Below are positions 9,116-18,388 of a DNA stretch of 64,000 nucleotides, one piece after another. The DNA comes from Paraprevotella sp. (GTDB taxonomy: Bacteria; Bacteroidota; Bacteroidia; Bacteroidales; Bacteroidaceae). Under the pieces are notes generated by a model. It ran no database searches. It was given only the letters and a program-made list of their open reading frames with translations, and was not told where the DNA came from. A program made the translations under genes and the position numbers. Numbering within the stretch: the first letter of the stretch is position 1; the number at the start of each line of letters is the position of its first letter. The DNA lies in contig JAGBCQ010000023.1 in assembly GCA_017937925.1 (NCBI GenBank), forward strand, positions 1-64,000, written 5' to 3'.

Positions 9116-10447
9116 ATGGCGAGAATAGTGATTTTGGGAGCAGCAGAAAGCGGAGTCGGTGCGGCAGTATTGGCGCAAAAGAAAGGGTTTGACGTCTTTG
9201 TATCCGATATGGGGAAGATTAAACCGCAATATGTCGAACTATTAGATAAGCATGGCATCAGTTGGGAGAGCGAACGGCATACGGAAAACTTGATTCTTAA
9301 CGCGGATGAAGTGATTAAGAGTCCCGGAATCCCCGATACGGCACCGATGGTTGTTAAGTTGAAAGGGCTGGGAGTACCTATCATTTCTGAGATTGAATTT
9401 GCCGCACGATATACTCAAGCCAAGATGGTTTGTATTACCGGAAGTAATGGTAAGACAACCACAACGTCGTTGGTTTACCACATCTTCAAAAAAGCCGGTT
9501 TCAACGTTGGATTGGCAGGAAATATAGGACATAGCTTGGCGTTACAAGTAGCAGAGAAAGATTACGATTGGTATGTGATAGAATTGAGTAGTTTTCAATT
9601 GGATAATATGTACGCATTTCGTGCGAATATTGCTATACTCTTGAATATTACTCCTGACCATTTGGATAGGTATGACTTCAAGATGCAGAATTACGTGGAT
9701 TCCAAAATGAGGATACTGCAAAACCAAACGTCCGATGATACCTTTATTTATTGGAATGACGATCCGATTGTTAAGGAAGAATTGAAGAAATATCCGATTC
9801 ATGCAAAGATGTGTCCGTTCTCCATTACATCAAAGGATGCGATGGCTGGTTATGTAGCAGAAGGAGAATATGTATTACAAGGTCAACCTCCATTCAGAAT
9901 GACACAAAGTGAGCTGTCACTATCGGGGAAACACAATATGTATAATTCGTTGGCTGCAGGTTTGGCGGCTCATGAGGCAGGAATATGTGACGAGGTTATC
10001 CGTGAAGGGCTGGCGACATTCAGAGGTGTAGAGCATCGTTTGGAGAAGGTGGCGACAATAAATGGAGTGCACTATATCAATGATTCAAAGGCGACGAACG
10101 TCGATGCGTGTTGGTTTGCTTTGGATAGTATGACCGGACCTACCATATTGATTATAGGCGGAAAGGATAAAGGGAACGATTACAATGCCATTACAGACCT
10201 CGTGAAGCAGAAGTGTAAAGCGTTAGTATTCTTAGGAGCGGACAATCAGAAACTGCATGAATCATTCGGTCATTTGGGAATTACTATAGTCGATACCCAT
10301 AGCATGAAAGATTGCATGGATGCGTGTGTAAGGTTGTCGGAATCAGGTGATACGGTGCTACTAAGTCCGTGTTGCGCAAGTTTTGACTTGTTCAAGAATA
10401 TGGAAGACCGTGGAGAACAATTTAAGGAATACGTGAGAAATTTATAA
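9116..10447 (+). CDS. murD: UDP-MurNAc-L-alanine:D-glutamate ligase MurD
   Basis: A 443-residue Mur ligase. The N-terminal Rossmann-like UDP-binding domain starts RIVILGAAESGVGAA. The ATP loop is GSNGKTTTTSLVYH, and the central-domain signature is HNMYNSLAAGLAAHEAG. The C-terminal domain ends with the LSPCCASFDLFKNMEDRG segment typical of MurD. Full length, in line with its neighbours and 9 bases ahead of ftsW. Confidence 0.95.
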   Translation: MARIVILGAAESGVGAAVLAQKKGFDVFVSDMGKIKPQYVELLDKHGISWESERHTENLILNADEVIKSPGIPDTAPMVVKLKGLGVPIISEIEFAARYTQAKMVCITGSNGKTTTTSLVYHIFKKAGFNVGLAGNIGHSLALQVAEKDYDWYVIELSSFQLDNMYAFRANIAILLNITPDHLDRYDFKMQNYVDSKMRILQNQTSDDTFIYWNDDPIVKEELKKYPIHAKMCPFSITSKDAMAGYVAEGEYVLQGQPPFRMTQSELSLSGKHNMYNSLAAGLAAHEAGICDEVIREGLATFRGVEHRLEKVATINGVHYINDSKATNVDACWFALDSMTGPTILIIGGKDKGNDYNAITDLVKQKCKALVFLGADNQKLHESFGHLGITIVDTHSMKDCMDACVRLSESGDTVLLSPCCASFDLFKNMEDRGEQFKEYVRNL

Positions 10448-10456
10448 AATAGGTAT

Positions 10457-11680
10457 ATGAATATGGAATTACCGGCAAATCCCATCAAGAAATGGAGATT
10501 GTTTGAAGGAGATAAAGTCATTTGGATGGTGTTGTTCTTTTTAGGAATGATTTCTATCATTGAAGTGTATAGCGCATCCAGTAATATGAGTTATAAGTCC
10601 GGAAACTTTTGGTGGCCCGTGTTGCAACATGGCTCATATTTCTTGGTTGGTGTCGGAGCAACAATTTTGATTCACAAACTTCATTGTAAATACTTTAAGT
10701 TGATACCCATCTTCGGTCTGCCATTGTCGTTGATTATGCTAGTCGTTGTGATGTTTATGCCGAAGGTAAACAATGCCAGCCGTTGGTTGTGGGGCTTTCA
10801 ACCTTCGGAGATTGCTAAAGGTGTCTTGATTGTGACAACTGCCATGATATTGTCGAGTATGCGCGATGAGAAGGGCGCAAAAAAGAGTGCTTTCAAGGTG
10901 GTGATGTGCATAACGGTGTTGATATGTGGACTTATTGCTCCTGAAAATTTCTCAACCGCAGGTATGACTTTTTTGGTTATTTTGATGATGATGTATGTAG
11001 GAAGGATTCCTGCCAAGCAGTTAGGAACTTTGGTAGGTGTGTTGGCGGTAGTAGGTTCAATGACTTATTGTTTTCTGCGTTTTACTCCGGAACCAACCAT
11101 ACGGTCAATTTCAGAACTGCCGGGGTTACATCGCGTAGAAACTTGGGCCAGCCGTTTGAGAGGAGGGGGTGACAAACCGGAAAATCCGGCAGACTATGAC
11201 ATTACTAAAAATCCGCAAGTGGCCCATGCGCAGATAGCAATAGCTACATGTAATGTGATAGGTAAAGGTCCTGGAAATTCGGTGGAACGGGACTTTTTGC
11301 CACAATCCTTCTCTGATTTTATTTATGCGATAGTCATTGAAGAACTGGGACTGTTTGGTGCGTTCATAGTGATGTTCCTTTATGTTGTGCTTCTTTTTAG
11401 GGCAGCGAGAATAGCATCGAGGTGTGAACGTAATTTCCCGGCATTTCTAGTTATGGGCATATCGTTGATGTTGGTGACGCAAGCCCTGATAAATATGGCA
11501 GTGGCAGTGGGAGTTTTCCCTGTTACCGGACAGCCGTTACCATTAATCAGTAAGGGAGGTACGTCAACGTTGATAAATTGTGCTTATCTTGGTGTAATCT
11601 TGAGTGTAAGTCGTTCTGCAAAGAAGAAAGAACCGGCTGCAGTTGTTGAAGAAGTAGAGCAAACGGCGGAAACTCTCTGA
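10457..11680 (+). CDS. ftsW: Septal peptidoglycan glycosyltransferase FtsW (SEDS)
   Basis: A 407-residue SEDS-family membrane protein with about ten helices that polymerises lipid II together with FtsI. Characteristic segments are NNASRWLWGFQPSEIAK and, near the C-terminus, PVTGQPLPLISKGGTS. The large extracytoplasmic loop carries R/D/E-rich sequence (about residues 215-255). The C-terminal tail is acidic (VVEEVEQTAETL). Two near-adjacent ATGs (10457 and 10463) are both possible starts. A 77-base gap with a promoter separates it from murG. Confidence 0.94.
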   Translation: MNMELPANPIKKWRLFEGDKVIWMVLFFLGMISIIEVYSASSNMSYKSGNFWWPVLQHGSYFLVGVGATILIHKLHCKYFKLIPIFGLPLSLIMLVVVMFMPKVNNASRWLWGFQPSEIAKGVLIVTTAMILSSMRDEKGAKKSAFKVVMCITVLICGLIAPENFSTAGMTFLVILMMMYVGRIPAKQLGTLVGVLAVVGSMTYCFLRFTPEPTIRSISELPGLHRVETWASRLRGGGDKPENPADYDITKNPQVAHAQIAIATCNVIGKGPGNSVERDFLPQSFSDFIYAIVIEELGLFGAFIVMFLYVVLLFRAARIASRCERNFPAFLVMGISLMLVTQALINMAVAVGVFPVTGQPLPLISKGGTSTLINCAYLGVILSVSRSAKKKEPAAVVEEVEQTAETL

Positions 11681-11731
11681 TTATTACAAAATAAATACGG
11701 GAGAAAATGTATTAAATATTATAATTATTCG

Positions 11732-11739
11732 TATTTTTG
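11732..11739 (+). promoter_or_regulatory. Internal dcw promoter -7 box before murG
   Basis: TATTTTTG lies 18 bases before the murG start, inside the only sizeable gap (77 bases) of the dcw run. It suggests that murG-murC-ftsQ-ftsA-ftsZ can be transcribed separately from the upstream genes. Confidence 0.55.
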
Positions 11740-11757
11740 CTGTCAAAATAGGTTGTT

Positions 11758-12888
11758 ATGAAACAGGAGTTAAGAGTCATCGTAAGCGGAGGAGGTACAG
11801 GTGGGCATATTTTCCCAGCTGTTTCGATTGCGAATGCCATCAAGAAACAACATCCTGAAGCCGATATTTTATTCGTCGGAGCCGAAGGACGTATGGAGAT
11901 GACGCGTGTCCCGGCAGCGGGTTATCCTATAAAAGGGTTGCCTATTTGTGGCTTTGATCGTAAGAATCTATTGAGAAATGTCAGTGTACTGTTTAAGATA
12001 CTAAAAAGTCGTCACCTTGCAAAGAAAATAATCAAGGATTTCCGCCCGATGGTTGCAGTGGGAGTCGGTGGTTATGCAAGCGGACCGACGTTGAATATGG
12101 CAGCGGCTATGGGCATTCCGACATTGATACAGGAACAGAACTCTTACGCAGGAGTGACCAATAAGATATTGGCAAAAAAAGCCGATAAGATATGTGTGGC
12201 GTATGACGGAATGGAACGTTTCTTCCCAAAGGACAAGATTATCATGACAGGCAATCCGGTACGTCAATCCTTGTTGAATGATAAGAAAATCCGTGAAGAG
12301 GCGGTAGCAGAGTTCGGATTAGACGCTCAAAAGAAGACCATTTTATTGATTGGTGGAAGTCTTGGGGCTGGGACCTTGAACGAAAGCGTTTTTGATAAAT
12401 TGTGTACAATAGCTGAAAATGAGAATGTTCAGTTTATCTGGCAGACAGGAGGGTATTATTACAAGGATATTCAGCAGCGTTTGAAGTTAGTTGGTCAACC
12501 GAAGAATTTGTATGTTACCGATTTTATTTCCAAAATGGAAGACGCTTATGCTGTCGCCGACTTGGTAATTTCTCGAGCCGGTGCTAGTAGTATTTCTGAA
12601 TTGTGTTTGTTAGGTAAACCGGTTATATTGGTACCGTCACCTAATGTGGCAGAAGATCATCAGACAAAGAACGCTTTGGCATTGGTAGAAAAAGATGCAG
12701 CTTTGTATGTGAAAGATGCGGAGGCAAAACAAAAGTTGATACCGTTGGCTTTAGAAGCAGTTACTGACGAAACACGTTTGGCGGAGTTGAGCAAAAATAT
12801 AAAGACATTGGCATTCACGGACTCAGCAGATAAGATCGCTGAGGAGGTTTATAAGTTGGCAATGACCTATAGTGAAAGGAAAAAATAA
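11758..12888 (+). CDS. murG: Lipid II-forming GlcNAc transferase MurG
   Basis: A 376-residue GT28 glycosyltransferase adding GlcNAc to lipid I at the inner face of the membrane. The N-terminal glycine-rich loop GGGTGGHIFPAVSIANA is intact. The acceptor-side motif GVGGYASGP and the C-terminal UDP-GlcNAc site (SRAGASSISELCLLGKPVILVPSP...AEDHQTKNA) are also present. Length is standard. The stop is 9 bases before the preferred murC ATG. Confidence 0.96.
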   Translation: MKQELRVIVSGGGTGGHIFPAVSIANAIKKQHPEADILFVGAEGRMEMTRVPAAGYPIKGLPICGFDRKNLLRNVSVLFKILKSRHLAKKIIKDFRPMVAVGVGGYASGPTLNMAAAMGIPTLIQEQNSYAGVTNKILAKKADKICVAYDGMERFFPKDKIIMTGNPVRQSLLNDKKIREEAVAEFGLDAQKKTILLIGGSLGAGTLNESVFDKLCTIAENENVQFIWQTGGYYYKDIQQRLKLVGQPKNLYVTDFISKMEDAYAVADLVISRAGASSISELCLLGKPVILVPSPNVAEDHQTKNALALVEKDAALYVKDAEAKQKLIPLALEAVTDETRLAELSKNIKTLAFTDSADKIAEEVYKLAMTYSERKK

Positions 12889-12897
12889 AGGGTGAGT

Positions 12898-14268
12898 ATG
12901 GAGAAGATTAAAGCAGTATATTTCGTAGGTATCGGTGGTATTGGTATGAGTGCCATTGCCCGATATTTTTTGAACGAAGGTATTGTTGTGGGTGGTTATG
13001 ACAAAACTCAAACGGATTTGACCCGTAAGTTGGAGGAAGAGGGAGCGCAGATACATTATGAAGAAAACGTGAACTTAATTCCTGAGGAATGTAAGGATAA
13101 AGATTCGTGTTTAGTAGTTTATACACCGGCCATTCCCGATTCGCATGAAGAATTGGTGTACTTTAAGCGTGAAGGTTTTGACATACAAAAACGCGCTCAG
13201 GTCCTCGGTTATTTGACTAAAGCCTATAAAGGTCTTTGTGTGGCGGGTACGCATGGCAAGACAACAACATCGTCAATGGCTGCGCATTTACTACACCAAA
13301 GTCATGTGGATTGTAATGCTTTTCTAGGTGGTATAACGAAGAATTATGGAACCAATTACATTCTCTCAAAGAAGAGTGAGTATGTAGTTGTTGAGGCAGA
13401 TGAGTTTGATCGCTCCTTCCATTGGTTGACACCTTTTGCTACCGTCATTACTGCAACGGATGCCGACCATCTAGATATTTATGGAACCAAAGAGGCTTAT
13501 TTGGAAAGTTTCACCAAATATACCTCATTGATTCGTCCTGACGGATTCTTAATTGTGCATGAAGGGTTAGAAATGGAGTCGGACGTTCAAGAAGGAGTAA
13601 CGGTATTTACATATAGTCGTGAAAAAGGAGATTTTCATGCGGAGAATGTTCGAATTGGCAATGGCGAGATTTTCTTTGATTTAATTTCACCGATTGAGTG
13701 CATTAAGGACATTCAGTTGGGTGTTCCCGTCAGTATCAATATTGATAATGGTATCGCAGCAATGGCTTTGGCGCAGTTGAGTGGAGTCTCTGCCGATGAA
13801 ATCAAGTCAGCGATGGCGTCATTTAAAGGTGTTGATAGGCGTTTTGATTTTCAATTAAAGAATGACAAGGTGGCGTTCTTGACAGATTATGCGCACCACC
13901 CTGAAGAAATCAGACAGAGTGTCAGTTCTGTATGTGAATTGTATAAAGGGCGTAAAATAATGGGAATATTTCAACCGCATTTATATACGCGAACAAGAGA
14001 TTTCTATAAGGAATTTGCTGAGAGTCTGTCGTTATTGGATGAAGTCGTGTTGGTCGATATATACCCGGCGCGTGAAGAACCTATTCCCGGCGTTACCAGC
14101 GAATTGATATATAATGAATTGGCGAATAGTGTAGTTAAAACAATGTGTCACAAGGAAGATTTACCGCAAGTAGTCCAAACTTCAGATGCGGACGTCTTTA
14201 TCCTATTGGGGGCCGGTGATGTTGAGGCTTGCGCTCCGCAAATAACAGAAATACTTAAGAAGAGATGA
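12898..14268 (+). CDS. murC: UDP-MurNAc:L-alanine ligase MurC
   Basis: A 456-residue Mur ligase adding the first stem residue. The N-terminal motif YFVGIGGIGMSAIA, ATP loop GTHGKTTTSSMAAH, and the EADEFDRSF and HHPEEI motifs are all present. A GTG at 12892 gives a two-residue longer form; ATG 12898 is preferred because the alignment-typical MEKIKAVYFVG start follows it directly. The stop overlaps the ftsQ ATG by 4 bases (14265-14268). Confidence 0.95.
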   Translation: MEKIKAVYFVGIGGIGMSAIARYFLNEGIVVGGYDKTQTDLTRKLEEEGAQIHYEENVNLIPEECKDKDSCLVVYTPAIPDSHEELVYFKREGFDIQKRAQVLGYLTKAYKGLCVAGTHGKTTTSSMAAHLLHQSHVDCNAFLGGITKNYGTNYILSKKSEYVVVEADEFDRSFHWLTPFATVITATDADHLDIYGTKEAYLESFTKYTSLIRPDGFLIVHEGLEMESDVQEGVTVFTYSREKGDFHAENVRIGNGEIFFDLISPIECIKDIQLGVPVSINIDNGIAAMALAQLSGVSADEIKSAMASFKGVDRRFDFQLKNDKVAFLTDYAHHPEEIRQSVSSVCELYKGRKIMGIFQPHLYTRTRDFYKEFAESLSLLDEVVLVDIYPAREEPIPGVTSELIYNELANSVVKTMCHKEDLPQVVQTSDADVFILLGAGDVEACAPQITEILKKR

Positions 14269-14996
14269 TTAAAAAAGTGTTCATATTGCTACTCTTAGTG
14301 TTGTTATCTTGCTACTTTGTCGTGGCGATAACCGTCTTGAACCGACCTCAAGAAGGAGTACTTTGTAGTGACGTGGAGGCTTTTATTGGAGATAGTGCTC
14401 AAATAGGTTTCATCAAGAAGGATGAGATTATAAACATTCTGACGCAAAATCAATGTAACCCTGTAGGGAAGAATTTAGATGAAATATCTCTTGTTAAGAT
14501 AGAAAAGACGTTGTTGAATAATCCATATATAAGCGATGTAACGGCATATAAAACGCCTAACGGGAAGGTGAATGTGATTGTCAAACAGTATATTCCAACT
14601 GTTTATGTGATGGCAGAAGGTGGTCAAAACTATTTCTTGGACCGTTCGGGGCGTGTGTTGCCGCATTTGTCGTATTTTGCGGATTTAGTCGTGGCGACAG
14701 GACATATTACACCGCAATTCGCAAAGCAAAGTTTAGCTCCTTTAGGTTGTTTGTTGCAAGACGATGCATTTTGGAGTAATCAGGTTCAGCAAATCAACAT
14801 AACGGAGAATGGTGAAGTGGAGTTAGTACCAAGGGTAGGTAATCATATTATCGCATTGGGACCTCCAACTAAATTAGAGGAGAAATTAACCCGCATGAAA
14901 GAGTTTTATACAGAGGGTTTGAACAAGGTGGGATGGAATAAGTATTCAAGGATAAGTTTGAAATACGACAATCAAATTGTTTGTAAGAAAAGATAA
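14265..14996 (+). CDS. ftsQ: FtsQ-like divisome protein
   Basis: A 243-residue bitopic protein. A short basic N-terminus and one transmembrane helix (about 3-25) are followed by an extracytoplasmic domain. That domain has a POTRA-like start (IEKTLLNNPYISDVTAYKTP, about residues 76-95) and a beta-rich FtsQ domain (LVPRVGNHIIALGPP). The call rests on this topology and on its place between murC and ftsA. It recruits and regulates the FtsL/FtsB/FtsWI complex. Followed by ftsA after 12 bases. Confidence 0.88.
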   Translation: MIKKVFILLLLVLLSCYFVVAITVLNRPQEGVLCSDVEAFIGDSAQIGFIKKDEIINILTQNQCNPVGKNLDEISLVKIEKTLLNNPYISDVTAYKTPNGKVNVIVKQYIPTVYVMAEGGQNYFLDRSGRVLPHLSYFADLVVATGHITPQFAKQSLAPLGCLLQDDAFWSNQVQQINITENGEVELVPRVGNHIIALGPPTKLEEKLTRMKEFYTEGLNKVGWNKYSRISLKYDNQIVCKKR

Positions 14997-15008
14997 GGAG
15001 AACAAATA

Positions 15009-16394
15009 ATGGCTATTGAAAGAAACGTAGTAGTTGCTTTAGAGTTCGGCTCTTCAAAAGTAAGAGGGATTGCCGGTAGTAAGAATTTGGATGGAAGCAT
15101 TCAAATCCTTGCGATGGAAGAGATGAACGCTCAGAACTGTATCCGTAAAGGGATGGTTTACAATATTGACAAGACGGTGATGTGCTTGAAAAATATTGTA
15201 GAAAAGATGGAGCAAACTTTAGGGATGCACATCACTCAGGTATTTGTTGGATTGGGCGGACAAGCTCTAAAGAGTAAAAAAAATGTGGTGTCCAAACAAT
15301 TGGACGCGAAAACCATAGTGACACAAGAAATGGTGGATGAGTTGCTTACAACAAATCTAGCATCTGTAAATAACGACTACGAAGTTCTAGAAGTTGTGCC
15401 ACAAGAATATAAGGTAGGAATGGATTCTGTGACAGATCCTGTCGGTATTCTTAGTGATAGTATTGAAGGAGTGTTCCTTAATATTATGATAAAAGCTGAA
15501 GCTAAAGAATACATATACAAATGTCTTGAGACCGTTGGGCTACGAGTGGCAGGAGCCTTTGTTGCTCCCAAAGTTTTGTCCGAATCTGTTTTGACGGACA
15601 CAGAGAAACGTATGGGATGTACGTTGGTTGACTTTGGTTTCGGAACCACCACTGTAGTCGTATATAAGAATAATATATTACGTCATGTAGCGGTTATTCC
15701 ATTGGGAGGAAACAACGTTACGGTTGATATCTGCGGGTTGCAAATAGAGGAAGAAGATGCGGAGAATTTAAAACTTAAACACGCATCAGCCTATTCCGAA
15801 CGTAAAGCAGACGAGTTGGAAAAGAACTTGTTGGTGAATAATGCTCGTACGATAGAGGAAAAATTGTTATTAGAAATTGTTGAGGCGCGTGAAGAAGAAA
15901 TTCTCAATAATGTGATGAACCAGATATGTATCAGTGGTTATCAAGATAGTTTGCTTACAGGTGTCATAGCGTCCGGTGGCGCTTCAAATATTAAGGACTT
16001 GGATAAGGCAATTAACGAACGTATCCGTCCTGATAAGATACGTTTTGCTAAATCAATTACCTCTCCGATTCATAAGAATGGAGCAGAATTGGTAGTTAAG
16101 GATGGTTCTTTAAATGTACTTCTGTCTATATTGTGTGAAGGCAATATGAATTGTCTGGAACCATTCCCGCAAGAATTGTTCGAGCAGCAACCTGAAGAGC
16201 AAGAAGAAACACCGGTAGAGGAAGAAGTACAAGAAGAAAAGAAAGAAGAGGTGATTGAACAGGTGGTAGAGGATGCAACGCAAGAACCTGAGGAAGAACC
16301 AGTAGATGAAAAACCACAACCGCAAAAGCCCAAAAAAGACAATGCATTAAAGCGATTCTTTAAGAAGGTACTTGATACCGTGTCAGAAGAGTAA
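15009..16394 (+). CDS. ftsA: Cell-division actin homologue FtsA
   Basis: A 461-residue actin-fold protein that tethers FtsZ filaments to the membrane. N-terminal VVALEFGSSKVRGIAG (phosphate 1 loop), TLVDFGFGTTTVVVYK (phosphate 2) and TGVIASGGASNIKDL (adenosine region) are seen. Residues about 390-440 are a Glu/Gln/Pro-rich disordered linker. The C-terminus (NALKRFFKKVLDTVSEE) is a predicted amphipathic membrane-targeting helix. The acidic linker lengthens the protein compared with E. coli FtsA (about 420). ftsZ starts 20 bases downstream. Confidence 0.94.
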   Translation: MAIERNVVVALEFGSSKVRGIAGSKNLDGSIQILAMEEMNAQNCIRKGMVYNIDKTVMCLKNIVEKMEQTLGMHITQVFVGLGGQALKSKKNVVSKQLDAKTIVTQEMVDELLTTNLASVNNDYEVLEVVPQEYKVGMDSVTDPVGILSDSIEGVFLNIMIKAEAKEYIYKCLETVGLRVAGAFVAPKVLSESVLTDTEKRMGCTLVDFGFGTTTVVVYKNNILRHVAVIPLGGNNVTVDICGLQIEEEDAENLKLKHASAYSERKADELEKNLLVNNARTIEEKLLLEIVEAREEEILNNVMNQICISGYQDSLLTGVIASGGASNIKDLDKAINERIRPDKIRFAKSITSPIHKNGAELVVKDGSLNVLLSILCEGNMNCLEPFPQELFEQQPEEQEETPVEEEVQEEKKEEVIEQVVEDATQEPEEEPVDEKPQPQKPKKDNALKRFFKKVLDTVSEE

Positions 16395-16414
16395 ATGAAA
16401 TAAAACATAAGAAT

Positions 16415-17728
16415 ATGCCAGACGGATTAGGAATACAGTTTAATTTACCTGCCAATAAGCCAACTATTATTAAGGTGGTCGGTGTAGGTGGTGGCGGTGG
16501 CAATGCTGTCAATCATATGTATAAAGAAGGTATCCACGACGTAAGTTTTGTGGTGTGTAATACCGATAGTCAGGCCTTGAACAATTCTCCAATACCTACG
16601 CGTTTGCAATTGGGTACTGAAGGATTGGGTGCCGGAAACCGTCCGCAACGCGCTCGTGAGGCAGCCATGAAAAGCATCGATGACATTAAGAATATGTTGA
16701 ATGATGGAACAAAAATGGTGTTTATCACGGCCGGAATGGGTGGTGGAACAGGAACTGGAGCTGCACCTGTTATCGCCCAATGCGCTAAGGATATGGGAAT
16801 CTTGACGGTTGGTATCGTTACCATACCGTTCCGCTTTGAAGGTTTGAGGAAGATTGACCAAGCGCTTGATGGAGTAGAAGAAATAGCTAAGCATGTGGAT
16901 GCATTGTTGGTAATTAACAATGAGCGTTTACGTGAGATATACCCTGAATTAACGGTCCTTAATGCATTCTCAAAGGCAGACGATACGTTGTGCATCGCAG
17001 CAAAGAGTATAGCTGAGATTATAACCGTTTATGGCTTGATAAATCTTGACTTTGAAGATGTGAAGACTGTCATGAAGAATGGCGGGGTCGCTATCATGAG
17101 TATGGGTTATGGCGAAGGGGAAGGACGAGTAAAGCAAGCTATTGATTCGGCATTACATTCTCCATTGTTGAATAATAAAGACATCTTTAAGTCCAAACGT
17201 CTTCTTCTAAATATATCATTTTCTGACAAGGATGAAAAGGAACAACTTACCATGGAAGAAGTCAATGAAATCCATGAGTTCATGAGTCATTTCCAAAGCG
17301 ATGTGGAAACGAAGTTCGGAATGGCAACAGATGCTACGTTAGGGAACAAGGTGAAGATAACTATTCTTGCTTCAGGTTTTGCCTTGGATACGACTACAGA
17401 TAAGCGCCTTCATGAGGATGAAAGAAAGCGAGTAGAGGACGAAGAGAACGAAAGAGTAAAAGCTGCGCTTCGTAGCAAATTCTATGCGAACGATAAGGAC
17501 CAAAAGGAAATCAAACGTCCTCGTCACCTGTATATTTTCAACGAAGAAGATTTGAATGATGATGACATCATCTCAATGATAGAAGATATACCGGCTTATA
17601 AGCGTACAAAGGAACAGTTAGAGAGTGTTAAGCGTAAATCGGCAACAAAGGATACCATTTCGGATGCTTCTAAGGGAGTAACAGAAGAGAATGACCCACC
17701 GATGGTATTGTTCAACGGAATTATTTAG
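16415..17728 (+). CDS. ftsZ: Cell-division tubulin homologue FtsZ
   Basis: A 437-residue GTPase that forms the Z ring. The tubulin signature GGGTGTGAAPVIA, the N-terminal GVGGGGGNAVNHM, and the T7-loop region NLDFEDVKTVMKNGG are intact. The conserved C-terminal peptide that binds FtsA appears as DIPAYKR at residues 391-397. It is followed by about 40 more residues, including a Ser/Thr/Lys-rich stretch and a hydrophobic end (MVLFNGII). In most bacteria the peptide is at or near the extreme C-terminus. The last division gene of the cluster. Confidence 0.96.
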   Translation: MPDGLGIQFNLPANKPTIIKVVGVGGGGGNAVNHMYKEGIHDVSFVVCNTDSQALNNSPIPTRLQLGTEGLGAGNRPQRAREAAMKSIDDIKNMLNDGTKMVFITAGMGGGTGTGAAPVIAQCAKDMGILTVGIVTIPFRFEGLRKIDQALDGVEEIAKHVDALLVINNERLREIYPELTVLNAFSKADDTLCIAAKSIAEIITVYGLINLDFEDVKTVMKNGGVAIMSMGYGEGEGRVKQAIDSALHSPLLNNKDIFKSKRLLLNISFSDKDEKEQLTMEEVNEIHEFMSHFQSDVETKFGMATDATLGNKVKITILASGFALDTTTDKRLHEDERKRVEDEENERVKAALRSKFYANDKDQKEIKRPRHLYIFNEEDLNDDDIISMIEDIPAYKRTKEQLESVKRKSATKDTISDASKGVTEENDPPMVLFNGII

Positions 17729-17753
17729 TAGATATATATAATAAGGTATAGAT

Positions 17754-18203
17754 ATGGCACTTTTTGAACAAGTAAGCAAAGATATCGTAGCAGCGATGAA
17801 AGCTAAGGATAAAGTAGCATTGGAAGCGTTGCGTAACATTAAGAAGTATTTCATTGAAGCCAAAACAGCTCCCGGAGCTGGTGATGAACTGTCCGACGAT
17901 GCAGCCATGAAGATTTTGGCAAAATTGGCAAAGCAAGGTAAAGATACTGCAGCTTTATATGTAGAGCAAGGACGTCAGGACTTGGCAGATGAAGAATTGG
18001 CTCAAGTGGAAGTTATCAGTCGTTATTTGCCAAAACAACTATCTGCCGAAGAGTTGGAGGAAGCAGTAAAAAATATCATTGAAAGCGTGGGTGCGACAAG
18101 TGCTAAGGATATGGGGAAAGTGATGGGGGCAGCCACCAAACAGTTGGCGGGTAAAGCCGACGGAAAGGCCATCAGTGCTTTAGTCAAGCAATTGTTAGCT
18201 TAA
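17754..18203 (+). CDS. GatB/Yqey domain protein
   Basis: A 149-residue helical protein of the stand-alone Yqey family, related to the tail domain of the amidotransferase subunit GatB. Typical segments are RNIKKYFIEAKTA near the N-terminus, ISRYLPKQLSAEEL in the middle, and KDMGKVMGAATKQLAGKADG near the end. The stand-alone proteins probably bind tRNA; their precise role is unsettled. It is the last gene before the terminator at 18228-18254 and is commonly found directly behind ftsZ in Bacteroidetes. Confidence 0.9.
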   Translation: MALFEQVSKDIVAAMKAKDKVALEALRNIKKYFIEAKTAPGAGDELSDDAAMKILAKLAKQGKDTAALYVEQGRQDLADEELAQVEVISRYLPKQLSAEELEEAVKNIIESVGATSAKDMGKVMGAATKQLAGKADGKAISALVKQLLA

Positions 18204-18227
18204 AAGCAAAACGGATATATAAAAGTG

Positions 18228-18254
18228 AAAAGAGGTGCACAACACCTCTTTTTT
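18228..18254 (+). terminator. Rho-independent terminator closing the dcw operon
   Basis: The stem AAAAGAGGTG (18228-18237) pairs with CACCTCTTTT (18243-18252) around a 5-base loop and runs into a T tract. Confidence 0.9.
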
Positions 18255-18354
18255 GTTTGCTCTGACGTTACGTTGACAGTTAGTTTTAAGAAAATTCTTG
18301 TCTAATATTTCTTAAATCTGTGTCTGTAAGCTTTACAGAGTGATAATTTAATCA

Positions 18355-18362
18355 TAAATTTG
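18355..18362 (+). promoter_or_regulatory. -7 box for the small secreted protein
   Basis: TAAATTTG lies 26 bases upstream of the ATG at 18389. Confidence 0.6.
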
Positions 18363-18388
18363 CAGAAACGAAGTTAAAATAACACTCA

